DNA from: Paracoccus albus
Lineage (GTDB): Bacteria > Pseudomonadota > Alphaproteobacteria > Rhodobacterales > Rhodobacteraceae
Length of the DNA stretch: 64,000 bases
Reading direction: 5' to 3'
Assembly: GCF_027913035.1 (NCBI RefSeq)
Contig: NZ_CP115775.1
Span: 930,001-994,000 of the forward strand
Part shown: positions 1 to 9,503 of the stretch, one piece after another
Position numbering within the stretch: the first letter of the stretch is position 1
Layout of the letters: every line of letters starts with the position of its first letter
The notes under the pieces: generated by a model
What the model was told of the DNA's origin: nothing
Databases searched by the model: none
The model's input: only the letters and a program-made list of their open reading frames with translations
Program-made: the position numbers and the translations under genes

Positions 1-1372
1 CGTTCACCCAGACATGATCGTTCAAATACAGCGATGTCTGTCTGAAGCTGTCCTTCAGTCTCAGCCGCACCGTGCGGGCGGTTTCATCCAGCATGCCGGT
101 TTCGCGAAGGGCATTGCGGATATCCTGAATGTACTTTGGGTTATGAGAACAGTGGTAATGCAGTTCTTCCAAGGTGCGCAGCGGGTTGTCCACGGCACTG
201 TCATACTTGCGCTTTTCCGGCGCAGCATCCGGCTGGTCCGGGGCGAAGAACGGAAAATAGCGCGCCCCGCGCCCGATCAACTGCGCTTCGGCCATCGTGG
301 TCTTGCCCACCTTGTTCGCCTTGCCGTCGCGGGTGTCGTAGAGGCGCACAATGTCGAACAGGTTCAGAACGTCCCAGCCCTCGTTCAGCTTATCGACGGC
401 AAAGATGACCCGTATCTCGTTGTTCCGGTCTTCCAGCGTGTTCAATTGAATCTGCTGCGTTTCCAAATCCTTGGGGTTGTTGACGTTCACTACCTTCTCG
501 GGGGCGAAATCCCCCTGAAGCTCACGGGCAAAATCCGCGCTGCTCATGGCCCGTTCGCCCATTATGAAGCCGAAGGCGCGCGAAAGCGTTTCATCGCCCT
601 CTGACGCCCCTCTGAGGGCGTCCAGCGCGTCACCGGAAAGGCCCTCAACCATCGCGGTGAACGCCGCTTCATTCTCGGCGCTTTCCTTGATCGTCTTGGA
701 CTTCATCAGAATCACCGGCTTGCAGTGAATCCCCTTCACCTCGGCCACCTTGCGGCGATACTGGCTTAACACAATGGCCTGCATCATCCGTTCCGCAGGT
801 GGCAAATCGGCCTGCCGCAACTCGATATCCTTGGAATAGCCGTCTTCCCGAAACTGCCGAAGGGAATAATCATACAGAATCTTGTCGCGATATTTTGCCC
901 GGATAGCCTCATGCCCAAGGTCAACGGTCGCAGTAAATTCCAGCAGCATATTTTCAGGGTGCTGGCCGAAAATCTCTGAAACCGTGCCTTCCCAACTGGC
1001 CTTGTCGTCAGCCTCGCTCTTGGTCAGCGTATTCTTGGTCTCGGCATTCACGTGGTGGGCTTCATCCGAAAGCATCACCACTTTGTAGTCGCGGAAGTCT
1101 TCGATAGTGACGGCGTTTTCTTTCGGCTCCATCATCCGCCGGTGCAGACCTTGGATTGTCGTGAAATGGATATTGATCGCATCCCCGCTGGCCGCTTCGA
1201 AGGTCTCGACGGCACGGACATCCACGGGCTTGTCGTCAATCCGCACCTGCGGCGCGAAAAGATGTTTGGCCGAGGCCGGGTTAAGGAAGTTTTCCTTGGT
1301 TTTTTCGATGATCTGGGCGGAGTTCACGAAGAATAGGAAGTTGCGATAGCCGCGCCGGTAGAGATCAAGCAT
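1..1372 (-). pseudogene. type III restriction enzyme Res subunit (helicase), truncated
   Basis: The minus strand is open from the ATG at 1372 to the window edge. Read this way it gives a superfamily 2 helicase of type III restriction enzymes: a start resembling the region just after motif I (LYRRGYRNFLFFVNS), the DEAHH box at 1052-1066, and the later helicase segments DKLNEGWDVLNLFD (about 360-400) and QLIGRGARYFPF (about 250-285). In intact Res proteins the Walker A lysine lies a little upstream of the first segment. Here that part is missing, because homology stops at about 1372, where an unrelated terminase begins on the other strand. It should cleave DNA together with a Mod methyltransferase, but without its ATP-binding loop it is presumably dead. 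The C-terminus and any mod gene would lie left of the window. Confidence 0.8.
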
Positions 1373-1377
1373 CGACC

Positions 1378-2679
1378 CCGACGATCCGAGGACTGTCGCG
1401 CATCGAGCGGGAGTTCGAGGCGAGCGACCAGCGCCGGTTCTTCGTGCCGTGCCGACACTGCGGCCATGCGCAGTGGCTGAAGTTCGACCGGCTACGCTGG
1501 CAGAAGGGGCGCCCGGAGACGGCGGAGTATCACTGCGAGGGCTGCGAGACGCCCATCGCGGAGCACCACAAGACGGCGATGCTGGAGGGCGGCGAATGGC
1601 GGGCGACCGCCACGGCCGCCGATCCGACCACGGTCGGGTATCACCTCTCGGCACTCTACTCGCCGATCGGCTGGCTGAGCTGGGAGCGGATCGTGCGGGC
1701 ATGGGACGCGGCACAGGGATCGGGCGAGGCAATCAAGGCGTTCCGCAACACCATCCTCGGCGAGACTTGGGTCGAAACCGGGGAAGCACCGGACTGGCAG
1801 CGGCTCTACGACCGTCGCGAGCGCTGGACATCCGGTACGGTGCCTGCGGGCGGGCTGTTCCTGACGGCCGGGGCCGACGTGCAGAAGGACCGGATCGAGG
1901 TCGATGTCTGGGCCTGGGGCCGTGGACTGGAAAGCTGGTTCGTCGACCATGTCGTGATCGAGGGCGGGCCCGACCGGCACGACGCGTGGTCGGAGCTGAC
2001 GGCCTTGCTGGATCGAAGCTGGCCGCATGAACGCGGCGCGCATCTCAGGATCGCGCGGCTCGCCATCGACACGGGCTACGAGGCCCCGGCGGTCTATTCC
2101 TGGTCGCGGGCACAGGGGTTTGGGCAGGTCTCGCCGGTCAAGGGCGTCGAGGGGTTCAATCGTTCCAGCCCGGTGTCGGGGCCGACCTTCGTCGATGCGA
2201 CCGAGGGCGGGAAACGCCTGCGGCGTGGCGCGCGGCTCTGGACCGTGGCGGTGTCGACCTTCAAGGCCGAGACCTATCGCTTCCTGCGGCTGGCGCGGCC
2301 GACCGAGGAGGAAATGGCCGACGGGGCGGCGTTCCCGCCCGGCTCGGTGCACCTGCCGCACTGGGTCGAGAACGAATGGCTGAAGCAGTTCGTGGCCGAA
2401 CAGCTGGTGACGGTGCGCACGAAGCGCGGCTTCGCGCGGCTGGAATGGCAGAAGCTGCGCGAACGCAACGAGGCGCTGGACTGCCGGGTCTACGCCCGCG
2501 CCGCCGCCTGGATCGCGGGCGCGGACCGATGGCCTGACGAGAAATGGCGCGACCTCGAGGATCAGCTCGGGGCCGCCCCAACCGACACCGATCCCGCCGG
2601 GCAGATCAACCGGCCGGGACAGGCCCCGCAGGGAAAGCGCCGCTCCGACTGGCTCGGGCGGCGTGGAGGATGGTTCTGA
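1378..2679 (+). pseudogene. phage terminase large subunit (GpA family), 5'-truncated
   Basis: This is the C-terminal two thirds of a GpA-type terminase, the enzyme that cuts and packages phage DNA. Recognisable parts are the TIRGLSRIEREFEASDQRRF segment, a zinc ribbon (CRHCGH, then CEGCE about 30 residues later) and the nuclease domain opening with DVQKDRIEVDVW. The N-terminal ATPase domain is absent, since homology begins at about 1375 directly against the broken Res gene. The longest ORF uses an internal ATG at 1444 and has 411 residues, against roughly 600-650 in full-length family members. It is followed by a gpW-like gene, the usual order in lambdoid and Rhodobacterales prophages. It is a prophage scrap rather than a working gene. 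Confidence 0.85.
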
Positions 2680-2681
2680 AC

Positions 2682-3158
2682 ATGACCGACTGGACGGAAA
2701 CCGAGCTCTCGGCGCTGCGCCGGGCCTATGCCAGCGGCACGACCCGGGTCAGCTATGACGGCAAGTCGGTGGACTACGGCTCGGCCGAGGACCTGCTGGC
2801 GCGCATCCGGACCATCGAGCGCGCCATCGCGGGCGTCAGCCGACCGCTGCCCGTGGCCGGGCTCGCTGGCTTCTCGCGCGAGGGCAAGCCTTTAAACACG
2901 GCAATGGGAGAAGTGCGAGTTAAGCCGCCATATCTTGTTGATAATAATAAAATAAAGAGCGTTCTAGGCGTCGCACCTACTGCGCTGGAGGAGCCGGTCA
3001 ATGCCCCCCAAGTATCCAAACATAACAGTCCAGCTGACTGGACAGGACAGCAATGCCTTCATGATCCTCGGCTTGTGCCGACGGGCCGCAAAAGAAGCGG
3101 GCCTCTCGCAGCAAGAGATCGATGCGTTCTACCAAGAGGCTATAAGCGGGGATCATGA
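2682..3158 (+). pseudogene. gpW-like head-tail joining protein, 3' end replaced
   Basis: The first about 68 codons (MTDWTETELSALRRAYASG onward) resemble the small gpW-type head-tail joining proteins found right after the terminase in many prophages. The ATG at 2682 has GGAGGA at 2665-2670 and follows the terminase stop by two bases. Near 2886 the sequence changes abruptly to AT-rich DNA, and the frame runs on to 3158 through unrelated sequence, overlapping the next gene. The natural C-terminus is therefore lost. Together with the terminase fragment it forms a 1.5 kb piece of phage packaging region with a sharp junction at each end. Confidence 0.6.
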
Positions 3159-3201
3159 CCATCTGATCCAAACCGCCATGCGCTGGTTCAGCTGCGAGTA
3201 G
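3001..3201 (+). CDS. small conserved hypothetical protein (66 aa)
   Basis: This short gene has a strong ribosome binding site, GGAGGAG at 2987-2993, seven bases before the ATG. The product is acidic, without signal peptide or membrane segment, and ends with the motif DHLIQTAMRWFSCE. I recall similar 65-70 residue proteins (MPPKYPNI..QLTG..., ending MRWF.CE) from plasmids and accessory regions of many proteobacteria, but I know no function. It converges on the hsdR gene and overlaps its 3' end by 14 bases. Its upstream DNA is the AT-rich segment that replaces the end of the gpW gene. Confidence 0.65.
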   Translation: MPPKYPNITVQLTGQDSNAFMILGLCRRAAKEAGLSQQEIDAFYQEAISGDHDHLIQTAMRWFSCE

Positions 3202-6200
3202 CAGCCGAACCGGCCTGCGCCGCCTTGTCGGCATAGGTCGCCGCGAAAATCGTCTCCGAAAGCCATTTCTTGAACGATGGATTGTCGCTGAACTGTTTGA
3301 ACAGTTCGGTATGGTCAGATAGAAGTTCGATGACCGCGCGCTCTAGTGCCTTGTCGTGCTCGATGCGGGCGTTCTGCTTATCCGAATTCTGCATCGCGTT
3401 TTGATAGGCCTTGTCGGCCGCGACCTTCGTGGGCAACTCCTCAGCTATCACCTTCCCGATCTTGTCGGCGTCCTTCCAGTCGATGTTGCCGAACATCTCG
3501 TTGAACGTCTTGAGGATGTTGCTGAGCAGGTCCAGTTCCGGCTCAGGCTTACGGCCGCCTCCGCCCAATGGCACAGGTCCGATTTCCGCGTCGGCATCGG
3601 GAAGCGCAATCGCCATCGTCGCCTGCGCCTCGACTCGGTAGCTGTCCATGTCGATGGCCTCCAGAATGCCCTTCGACAGGTCCTGCTCCTCCGGAGCGGG
3701 CAGTTTCGGCGTCAGGAAGTTCAGGAAAATTGAGAGCTTCTCCCACTCCGCATTCGTGTAGGGCAAGATGGCCGCGAGGAATCCGTAGGTGCGCGTGAAA
3801 GCCTTTGCCTTGCCCTTGAAGTCGACCTGACCATCCTCATCGAGATCGGCTTTGTAGACCGCGACGCACGCGTCGAGGATGGGGTCGAGCTTGTCGCGGT
3901 CGGCGCCACCGAGATATAGCGCTACGAGGTCCTCCACCTGCTCCCAGGAATAGACCTGGTAGCCGTCGAGCCGCGCTTTCAGGTCGTGCAGCTTGTTCGG
4001 GTCGGTCTCCTCGCTCAGGATCGTCGTGCGGTAATAGTCCTCGAACGACGCCTTGATGCTGTCCACATCGTTCATGAAATCCAGCACGAAGGTATCGTGC
4101 TTCTGCGGATGTGCCCGGTTCAAGCGCGACAACGTCTGCACGGCCTTGATGCCGGACAGCGTTTTGTCCACGTACATCGTGTGCAGCAGCGGCTCGTCAT
4201 AACCGGTCTGGAACTTGTCGGCGACAATGAGGAACCGGTACGGGTCCTTCTGGATCAACTCTTCGATCTTGTTGCTGGGAAAGCCGTTGAGCGACGCCTC
4301 GGTCACCTTCTGACCGCCATAATCGTGCTCGCCCGAGAAGGCGACGATGGCCTGATAGGGGCTCTTGCGCTCCTTCAGATACTCCCCGAACGCCCGAAAA
4401 TACTGAATGGCCCGATGAATTCCGCTGGTCACCACCATGGCGCGCGCGGCCCCGCCGATCTTGCGGTGAGCCATCACCTGGTCGTGGAAATGGTCGACCA
4501 TGATCTCTGCCTTCTTGCGGATGGCATGGTCATGGGATTCGACATAGCGGCGGAGCTTCTTTTGCGCCCGCTTGGCGTCGAACTGCGGGTCGTCCTCCAC
4601 CGTCTTCATAAGCCGGTAGTAACTCTCGACTGGCGTGTAATGTTTCAGCACATCGAGGATGAAGCCCTCTTCGATGGCCTGCTTCATCGAATAATTGTGG
4701 AAGGGGACGTGCCTGACTTTCCCACCCTCGGGGACCGCGGTGCCGAAAATCTCCAGCGTCTTGTTCTTGGGCGTGGCGGTGAAGGCGAAATAGCTCGCAT
4801 TCGGCAGAACCTTCCGCGCTTCCATTAGCCGGTTGATGGTGTCCTCGACGGTTTCGTCTTCCTCCTCGGCGCCATTCGCGGCAAGCGCGATGTTCATCTT
4901 TGCCGAGGTCCGGCCGCCTTGGCTGGAATGCGCCTCGTCGATGATGATGGCGAAAGTTCGTCCGCGATGGCTGTCCCCGATTTCGTCCAAGATGAACGGG
5001 AACTTCTGCACCGTGGTGATAATGATTTTCTTGCCCTGCTGCAGGAATGTCCGAAGCTGTTGCGATCCTTCGGTGACCGCCCCGACGATGGAGGACACCT
5101 GCGCGAACTGCTTGATCGTGTCGCGGATCTGTTTGTCCAAATTGCGCCTGTCGGTGACAACGATGACGGTGTCGAAGGACGGCTTGCCCCCAGTCTCCAG
5201 CCCGATCAGCTGGTGGCCGAGCCAGGCAATCGAGTTGCTCTTACCCGAACCTGCCGAGTGCTGGATCAGGTACCGCCGCCCGGCGCCCGAAGCCTCGGCG
5301 TCAGCAAGCAGCTTGCGCACCACGTCGAGCTGGTGAAAGCGCGGGAAGATCTGCTTCGGCGGCTTCTTCTTTCCGCGCTCGTCCGTCTCCTCGACCACCT
5401 GCGCATAGTTTTCCAGGATGTCGGTGAGGTTGCGCTTGGTAAGAACCTGCTTCCAAAGATAGTCAGTCTTGAGACCATGCGGGTTCGGCGGGTTGCCCGC
5501 GCCGTCGTTCCAGCCCTTGTTGAACGGCAAGAACCAGGACGCCTTGCCCTTCAGGTGGCTGCACATCCGCACCTCGTGGTCGTCCACGGCGAAGTGGACG
5601 ACGCAACGGCCGAACTGGAACAACAGCTCCTTGGGGTCGCGGTCGCGCTTGTACTGCTCGATCGCATCCTCGACCGTCTGCTTGGTCAGGCTGTTCTTCA
5701 GCTCGAAGGTCGCGACGGGCAGGCCGTTGATGAACAGCGCCGCGTCGAGCGACAGCTTGGTCGCATCCTTGGAATAGTGCAGCTGCCGAGTGACGCTGAA
5801 GATGTTGGCGGCGAACAGCTCCGCGGCTTTCGCGTTGCCGGGGGTCGGCGTCCCGAAGAACAGTTCGACCGATCCGGGGCCATGCTTCACACCGTTGCGC
5901 AGAACGTCGATGACTCCGCGTTTGGCGATTTCGCCTTGCAGCCGGTGAAGGAACTGCAGCCGCTTCGGGCCATCTTCACCAATGCCGAGGGCTTCGACAG
6001 CCTCCGGCTGCGTGGCGTTCAGGAACTCGAACAGCTTGGCCTGGTCGATGGCGTGGTCACGGTCGAAATCCTTCGGGGCGCCAGCGACGTAACCGGCCTC
6101 GTCGATCAGCGAGCGGACGATGAGGGTTTCGAGGCCCTTTTCGCTTGTGTCGGTGTGCTGGCGCATTTCGCGGCCTCCTTGGAACAAGGGGCCGGCATCG

Positions 6201-6742
6201 ACCCGAATTAGGCCCGCTTCGCTCAGGAACGCCTCGAGTATTGGGTCTTTGGCCTCGAAACCGGCAACCAAGCGTCGCGCCGCATCAGACGGCATTTCCA
6301 AACGAACTCGAGAACTGTTGGCTTGGGTTACGGATGAAATCCCTATTTGCGCGAAAGGAACACCTACATAAGCAGCTACCATCGACACCAAGCGCTGCCG
6401 CTCTTTCTGGTTCATCTCATCCGGATCACGCGCCACGATCAGATCGACCAGCAATTTCTGCTCTGCCGTCATCGGCGGTGGATCACCGCGTGCAATGATG
6501 CACGGTGACTTCTTGTATCGTTGGAGGTAGCTCACGCCCCACTTTTCGTTATCTGCCCGCTCGTGACAGTTTGCGCACAGAGCAATGAGGTTTTCGAGCG
6601 AATGGTCTTGCGACTTGCTCCATGGAATGACGTGCGCATACTCAAGCGGCAGCGACGTGCAGCAGACAGCGCAATGATGACGAGCCTCGAAGAGCACATC
6701 GCGCTTTATTTCGATTGGGATTGCGGGCCTACTCATCGGCAT
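3188..6742 (-). CDS. hsdR: type I restriction enzyme R subunit with N-terminal HNH domain
   Basis: A 1184-residue protein with two parts. Residues 1-70 form an HNH zinc finger (C24-x2-C27, H37, N51, C56-x2-C59-H60). From residue 193 it matches ordinary HsdR, the DNA-translocating and cleaving subunit of type I systems: the nuclease ELK motif (FINGLPVATFELKNS), the Walker A HSAGSGKS, the DEAH box IIIDEAHSS, and later helicase motifs such as FQTGYDEP. Residue 193 is a methionine preceded by a near-perfect ribosome binding site (AAGGAGG, seven bases upstream), so a 992-residue HsdR of normal form could be made separately. The gene overlaps hsdS upstream by 14 bases, indicating one operon. Whether the HNH part is made as a fusion is not decidable here. 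Confidence 0.88.
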   Translation of the reverse strand: MPMSRPAIPIEIKRDVLFEARHHCAVCCTSLPLEYAHVIPWSKSQDHSLENLIALCANCHERADNEKWGVSYLQRYKKSPCIIARGDPPPMTAEQKLLVDLIVARDPDEMNQKERQRLVSMVAAYVGVPFAQIGISSVTQANSSRVRLEMPSDAARRLVAGFEAKDPILEAFLSEAGLIRVDAGPLFQGGREMRQHTDTSEKGLETLIVRSLIDEAGYVAGAPKDFDRDHAIDQAKLFEFLNATQPEAVEALGIGEDGPKRLQFLHRLQGEIAKRGVIDVLRNGVKHGPGSVELFFGTPTPGNAKAAELFAANIFSVTRQLHYSKDATKLSLDAALFINGLPVATFELKNSLTKQTVEDAIEQYKRDRDPKELLFQFGRCVVHFAVDDHEVRMCSHLKGKASWFLPFNKGWNDGAGNPPNPHGLKTDYLWKQVLTKRNLTDILENYAQVVEETDERGKKKPPKQIFPRFHQLDVVRKLLADAEASGAGRRYLIQHSAGSGKSNSIAWLGHQLIGLETGGKPSFDTVIVVTDRRNLDKQIRDTIKQFAQVSSIVGAVTEGSQQLRTFLQQGKKIIITTVQKFPFILDEIGDSHRGRTFAIIIDEAHSSQGGRTSAKMNIALAANGAEEEDETVEDTINRLMEARKVLPNASYFAFTATPKNKTLEIFGTAVPEGGKVRHVPFHNYSMKQAIEEGFILDVLKHYTPVESYYRLMKTVEDDPQFDAKRAQKKLRRYVESHDHAIRKKAEIMVDHFHDQVMAHRKIGGAARAMVVTSGIHRAIQYFRAFGEYLKERKSPYQAIVAFSGEHDYGGQKVTEASLNGFPSNKIEELIQKDPYRFLIVADKFQTGYDEPLLHTMYVDKTLSGIKAVQTLSRLNRAHPQKHDTFVLDFMNDVDSIKASFEDYYRTTILSEETDPNKLHDLKARLDGYQVYSWEQVEDLVALYLGGADRDKLDPILDACVAVYKADLDEDGQVDFKGKAKAFTRTYGFLAAILPYTNAEWEKLSIFLNFLTPKLPAPEEQDLSKGILEAIDMDSYRVEAQATMAIALPDADAEIGPVPLGGGGRKPEPELDLLSNILKTFNEMFGNIDWKDADKIGKVIAEELPTKVAADKAYQNAMQNSDKQNARIEHDKALERAVIELLSDHTELFKQFSDNPSFKKWLSETIFAATYADKAAQAGSAATRS
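6164..6180 (-). promoter_or_regulatory. internal ribosome binding site and start codon for canonical HsdR
   Basis: On the minus strand AAGGAGG occupies 6180-6174, then seven bases, then ATG at 6166-6164. This is codon 193 of the long hsdR frame and is exactly where ordinary HsdR proteins begin (MRQHTDTSEKGLETLI). The site suggests either an ancestral hsdR start preserved after in-frame joining to an HNH gene, or deliberate production of two forms. Confidence 0.6.
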
Positions 6743-8174
6743 CGGCCCCCTCCATCACCTCGGCGTCGTCGCCCTCCAGATCATCCTCCAGCGCGTCGTC
6801 CTCGTTAGCTATTGGCTCATCCGCGGGCGCCGCGATCTCGATGTGCCGAACATCGAGTTTACCGGTGACAACATCGGCGATCAGACGCTCGCGATATTCC
6901 TCAATCAAGCGAATTTCTGCACGGACTTTTTCTGCAGCTTGATTCAGTTCATCGAGGTCTTCGTCGATCTTATTTGCGATCTCGCCCTGCTCGTCAGCGT
7001 CAGCGACAGGAACGAATATTGCGCCGAGAGCAGGCTTGGTGATGTGCACCAGCCCAATGATGCCGTGAGCATTGTCTTCGACATGTTTCGTTACGGCCCG
7101 CAGGAGATAGTAGAAGTACTTTCGGTGGAGATCATAGCCTTCGAGTTTGAAAATGTGCTGATTCAGATAAGCCGGAAAATCGCGCGCCCATTCGAAGGAT
7201 CCAAACGAGGTCCCCCGGTTTCCAGACCAAGCGAACACTAGGTCACCGGTCTGAATAAGCATGTTTTCTGGAAGGTCGGTCCTGTCGGTGTAGTTGAAGT
7301 GATCTCCGCCATTTAGATTCTCGATCCGGATGATGGGAACGCCCTCATCTTTCCAGTCAGCCGGCTTGAATGCGATGCCATTCGAAAACTTGGTGAGATA
7401 CTTGAGCCGCTTGACATCCCAATGCGCCGGAACCTCGGGCATCCAGTCGATGCCGGTGGGCTTCATCGGGGCGTCGGGGTTCAGGCCGCGCGTGACGGCC
7501 CGGTTGATGATCGCCTGCTTCTGCTCGTTCAACAGCCCGATCAGCCGCCGCTTGTTGCGGATCAGGCGGCGAACCTTCCGATCGTAAGAGTCAATGAAGA
7601 CGAGTATTTTGGACTGCTCATCCTTGGGCGGCACTACGACACGCACATCGTAGAAGTCATCCGAATAGAGGCGCCAGAACCCCTCAACGATGCCCTTCGT
7701 ACGTTTGCGAAGCTCGGCCTTGTAGGAGGGCGTCTTGTAGAGATGCTCGAAGTATCGGACCTCGATGTCGTCAACCGGCCGGAACACAGTATAGTCCGGG
7801 CTGATCACGCCGGGCATTGAGGCATGCGCGAAGACCCCCAAATGGGCCTTGAGCCGGTTCAATACGAGGTCGCCAAGTTCGCACAGCTTCCCGCCCGCGT
7901 AACTTTCGGAGCGTAGCCGCCATGTGTCGATCTTCGCGCTCTCGACGAGACCGTGAATCTGGCTCATTGAAAGCTGCGTTTCTTCACCCGTCTCGGATCG
8001 CTTGTCCACCTCCCTGAAAACATACTTGCTTCTCCGGACCTCCCAGTGAGACGGGATTTCGGCAAGCCAAGGAAGGCCTGCCGCGCGACGATCTTCGTAG
8101 GGCCTCAGAGGCTGCGTGATCGTCCCAGGTTCATTCTGGGCAGTAGCTGCTATGGGCTGTGTATCGGGAATCAT
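6729..8174 (-). CDS. hsdS: type I restriction enzyme specificity subunit
   Basis: A 481-residue HsdS, the subunit that reads the DNA target for both methylation and cleavage. It has the expected two half-repeats, each with a target recognition domain opening with a W..EIP.HW / W.PEVPAHWDVKRLKY segment and a helical spacer (EQSKILVFIDSYDRKVRRLI and EQGEIANKIDEDLDELNQ). The C-terminus carries an unusual acidic tail (EDDALEDDLEGDD). The start at 8174 is an ATG. The same frame remains open upstream as far as the IS407-group copy at 8310 with GC-rich third positions, so either HsdS is longer at its N-terminus or the tail of a preceding gene lies there. The methylase gene hsdM, usually adjacent, is not in the window. 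Confidence 0.87.
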   Translation of the reverse strand: MIPDTQPIAATAQNEPGTITQPLRPYEDRRAAGLPWLAEIPSHWEVRRSKYVFREVDKRSETGEETQLSMSQIHGLVESAKIDTWRLRSESYAGGKLCELGDLVLNRLKAHLGVFAHASMPGVISPDYTVFRPVDDIEVRYFEHLYKTPSYKAELRKRTKGIVEGFWRLYSDDFYDVRVVVPPKDEQSKILVFIDSYDRKVRRLIRNKRRLIGLLNEQKQAIINRAVTRGLNPDAPMKPTGIDWMPEVPAHWDVKRLKYLTKFSNGIAFKPADWKDEGVPIIRIENLNGGDHFNYTDRTDLPENMLIQTGDLVFAWSGNRGTSFGSFEWARDFPAYLNQHIFKLEGYDLHRKYFYYLLRAVTKHVEDNAHGIIGLVHITKPALGAIFVPVADADEQGEIANKIDEDLDELNQAAEKVRAEIRLIEEYRERLIADVVTGKLDVRHIEIAAPADEPIANEDDALEDDLEGDDAEVMEGADADE

Positions 8175-8376
8175 TGGCTGCTCAAATAGGGAGGGCTGGG
8201 GGTCGCTGGGCCGCGGTGGCGCGGTATCGGCCGGGGACGGCCGCCGAGGGGTCCAGCCGGGGATCTCGGCATTGGGCGCGGCCTGGACCGCCTCGATGGG
8301 CTGGCCGAACTGGAGTAGCCCCCTGAAAGTGGTCCACCAACTGGGATAGATTGTCCCGTATATTGGAGGATCAGCG

Positions 8377-8655
8377 ATGGCTGGGAAACGAGAGAAGCCC
8401 GAAGATGTTGTATCGAAGCTTCGGCAGGTAGAAGTTCTGCAAGGGCAAGGCGCAACGATTGCCGAGGCGGTGCGCCAGATCGGCGTGACGGAGCAGACGT
8501 TTTACCGCTGGCGTAAGCTCTATGGCGGGATGCAGCGGTCGCAGCTCACGCGGCTGAAAGAGCTGGAGAAAGAGAACCAACGGCTGCGACGGGCGGTGTC
8601 CGATTTGACCTTGGACAAGCTCATCCTGACGGAAGCGGCGAAGGGAAACTTCTAA
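8377..8655 (+). CDS. IS407-group transposase OrfA
   Basis: A 92-residue DNA-binding subunit with an HTH_Tnp_1 type helix-turn-helix (IAEAVRQIGVTEQTFYRWRK) followed by a leucine-zipper-like coiled coil (LKELEKENQRLRRAVSDLTL). This is the normal length for OrfA of IS3-family elements. It ends at 8655, and the orfB frame is already open upstream of this stop, as expected when OrfAB is made by a -1 frameshift. Confidence 0.93.
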   Translation: MAGKREKPEDVVSKLRQVEVLQGQGATIAEAVRQIGVTEQTFYRWRKLYGGMQRSQLTRLKELEKENQRLRRAVSDLTLDKLILTEAAKGNF

Positions 8656-8687
8656 GCCCTTCGCGTCGTCGCAAGTGCATCGACCAT

Positions 8688-9503
8688 GTGCGGCGGGAAC
8701 TCGGCGTGTCCGAACGCCGCGCCTGCCGCGCGCTCGGTCAGCATCGATCTACGCAGCGCAAGATACCGCAGGGCCGCGCCAATGAAGAGCGTCTGACCGA
8801 TGACATCATCGAACTGGCCGACAAATACGGGCGCTATGGATATCGCATGGTGACGGGTCTGCTGAACAACGCGGGCTGGTGTGTGAACCACAAGCGGGTC
8901 GAGCGCATCTGGCGACGTGAAGGGCTGAAGGTCCCGCAAAAGCAAAAGAAGAAAGGGCGGCTCTGGCTGAACGATGGGTCATGCGTCCGGCTCAGGCCGG
9001 AGCGTCCAAACCATGTCTGGTCATACGACTTCGTTCAAGACCGCACTGCTGACGGGCGGGTCTATCGGACGCTGAATATCATTGACGAACACACCAGGGA
9101 GGCGCTGATGATCCGCGTCGATCGCAAGCTCAACTCAACCGATGTGCTGGATGCATTGACCGACCTGTTCATCCTCCGCGGCACGCCGGAATACATAAGA
9201 TCCGACAATGGGCCGGAATTTATCGCGCAGAAGGTGCGGGAGTGGATTGCAGCCGTCGGCGCGAAAACGGCTTACATCGAACCAGGCTCACCATGGGAAA
9301 ACGGATACTGTGAAAGCTTCAATGCCCGGTTCCGCGACGAACTGCTCAACGGAGAAATCTTCTACAGCCTAAGGGAGGCCCAAGTCCTGATCGAGCAATG
9401 GCGTATCCACTACAACACAGTCAGGCCGCACAGCGCATTGGGTTACCGTCCGCCTGCGCCCGAAAGCATCGTCCCGATGGACCAGAGGCCCACGATGCAC
9501 TAA
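8688..9503 (+). CDS. IS407-group transposase OrfB (DDE integrase)
   Basis: An rve-type catalytic domain with the DDE residues in VWSYDFVQDRT, IRSDNGPEF and the glutamate of PWENGYCESFNARFRDE, and the ending TVRPHSALGYRPPAPE typical of this group. The listed start is a GTG. The frame continues upstream through KLLSPSRRRKCIDH to about 8643, overlapping the end of orfA, so the working product is probably an OrfAB fusion made by -1 frameshifting. The gene looks intact. Confidence 0.92.
   Translation: MRRELGVSERRACRALGQHRSTQRKIPQGRANEERLTDDIIELADKYGRYGYRMVTGLLNNAGWCVNHKRVERIWRREGLKVPQKQKKKGRLWLNDGSCVRLRPERPNHVWSYDFVQDRTADGRVYRTLNIIDEHTREALMIRVDRKLNSTDVLDALTDLFILRGTPEYIRSDNGPEFIAQKVREWIAAVGAKTAYIEPGSPWENGYCESFNARFRDELLNGEIFYSLREAQVLIEQWRIHYNTVRPHSALGYRPPAPESIVPMDQRPTMH

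Noticed and set aside
14..604. Long plus-strand frames across 1-1340
   Set aside because: They are shadows of the minus-strand Res helicase, which alone shows family motifs.
4919..6211. 430-codon plus-strand frame opposite hsdR
   Set aside because: It mirrors the HsdR coding strand, has no motif and no ribosome site; GC-rich DNA gives long antisense frames.
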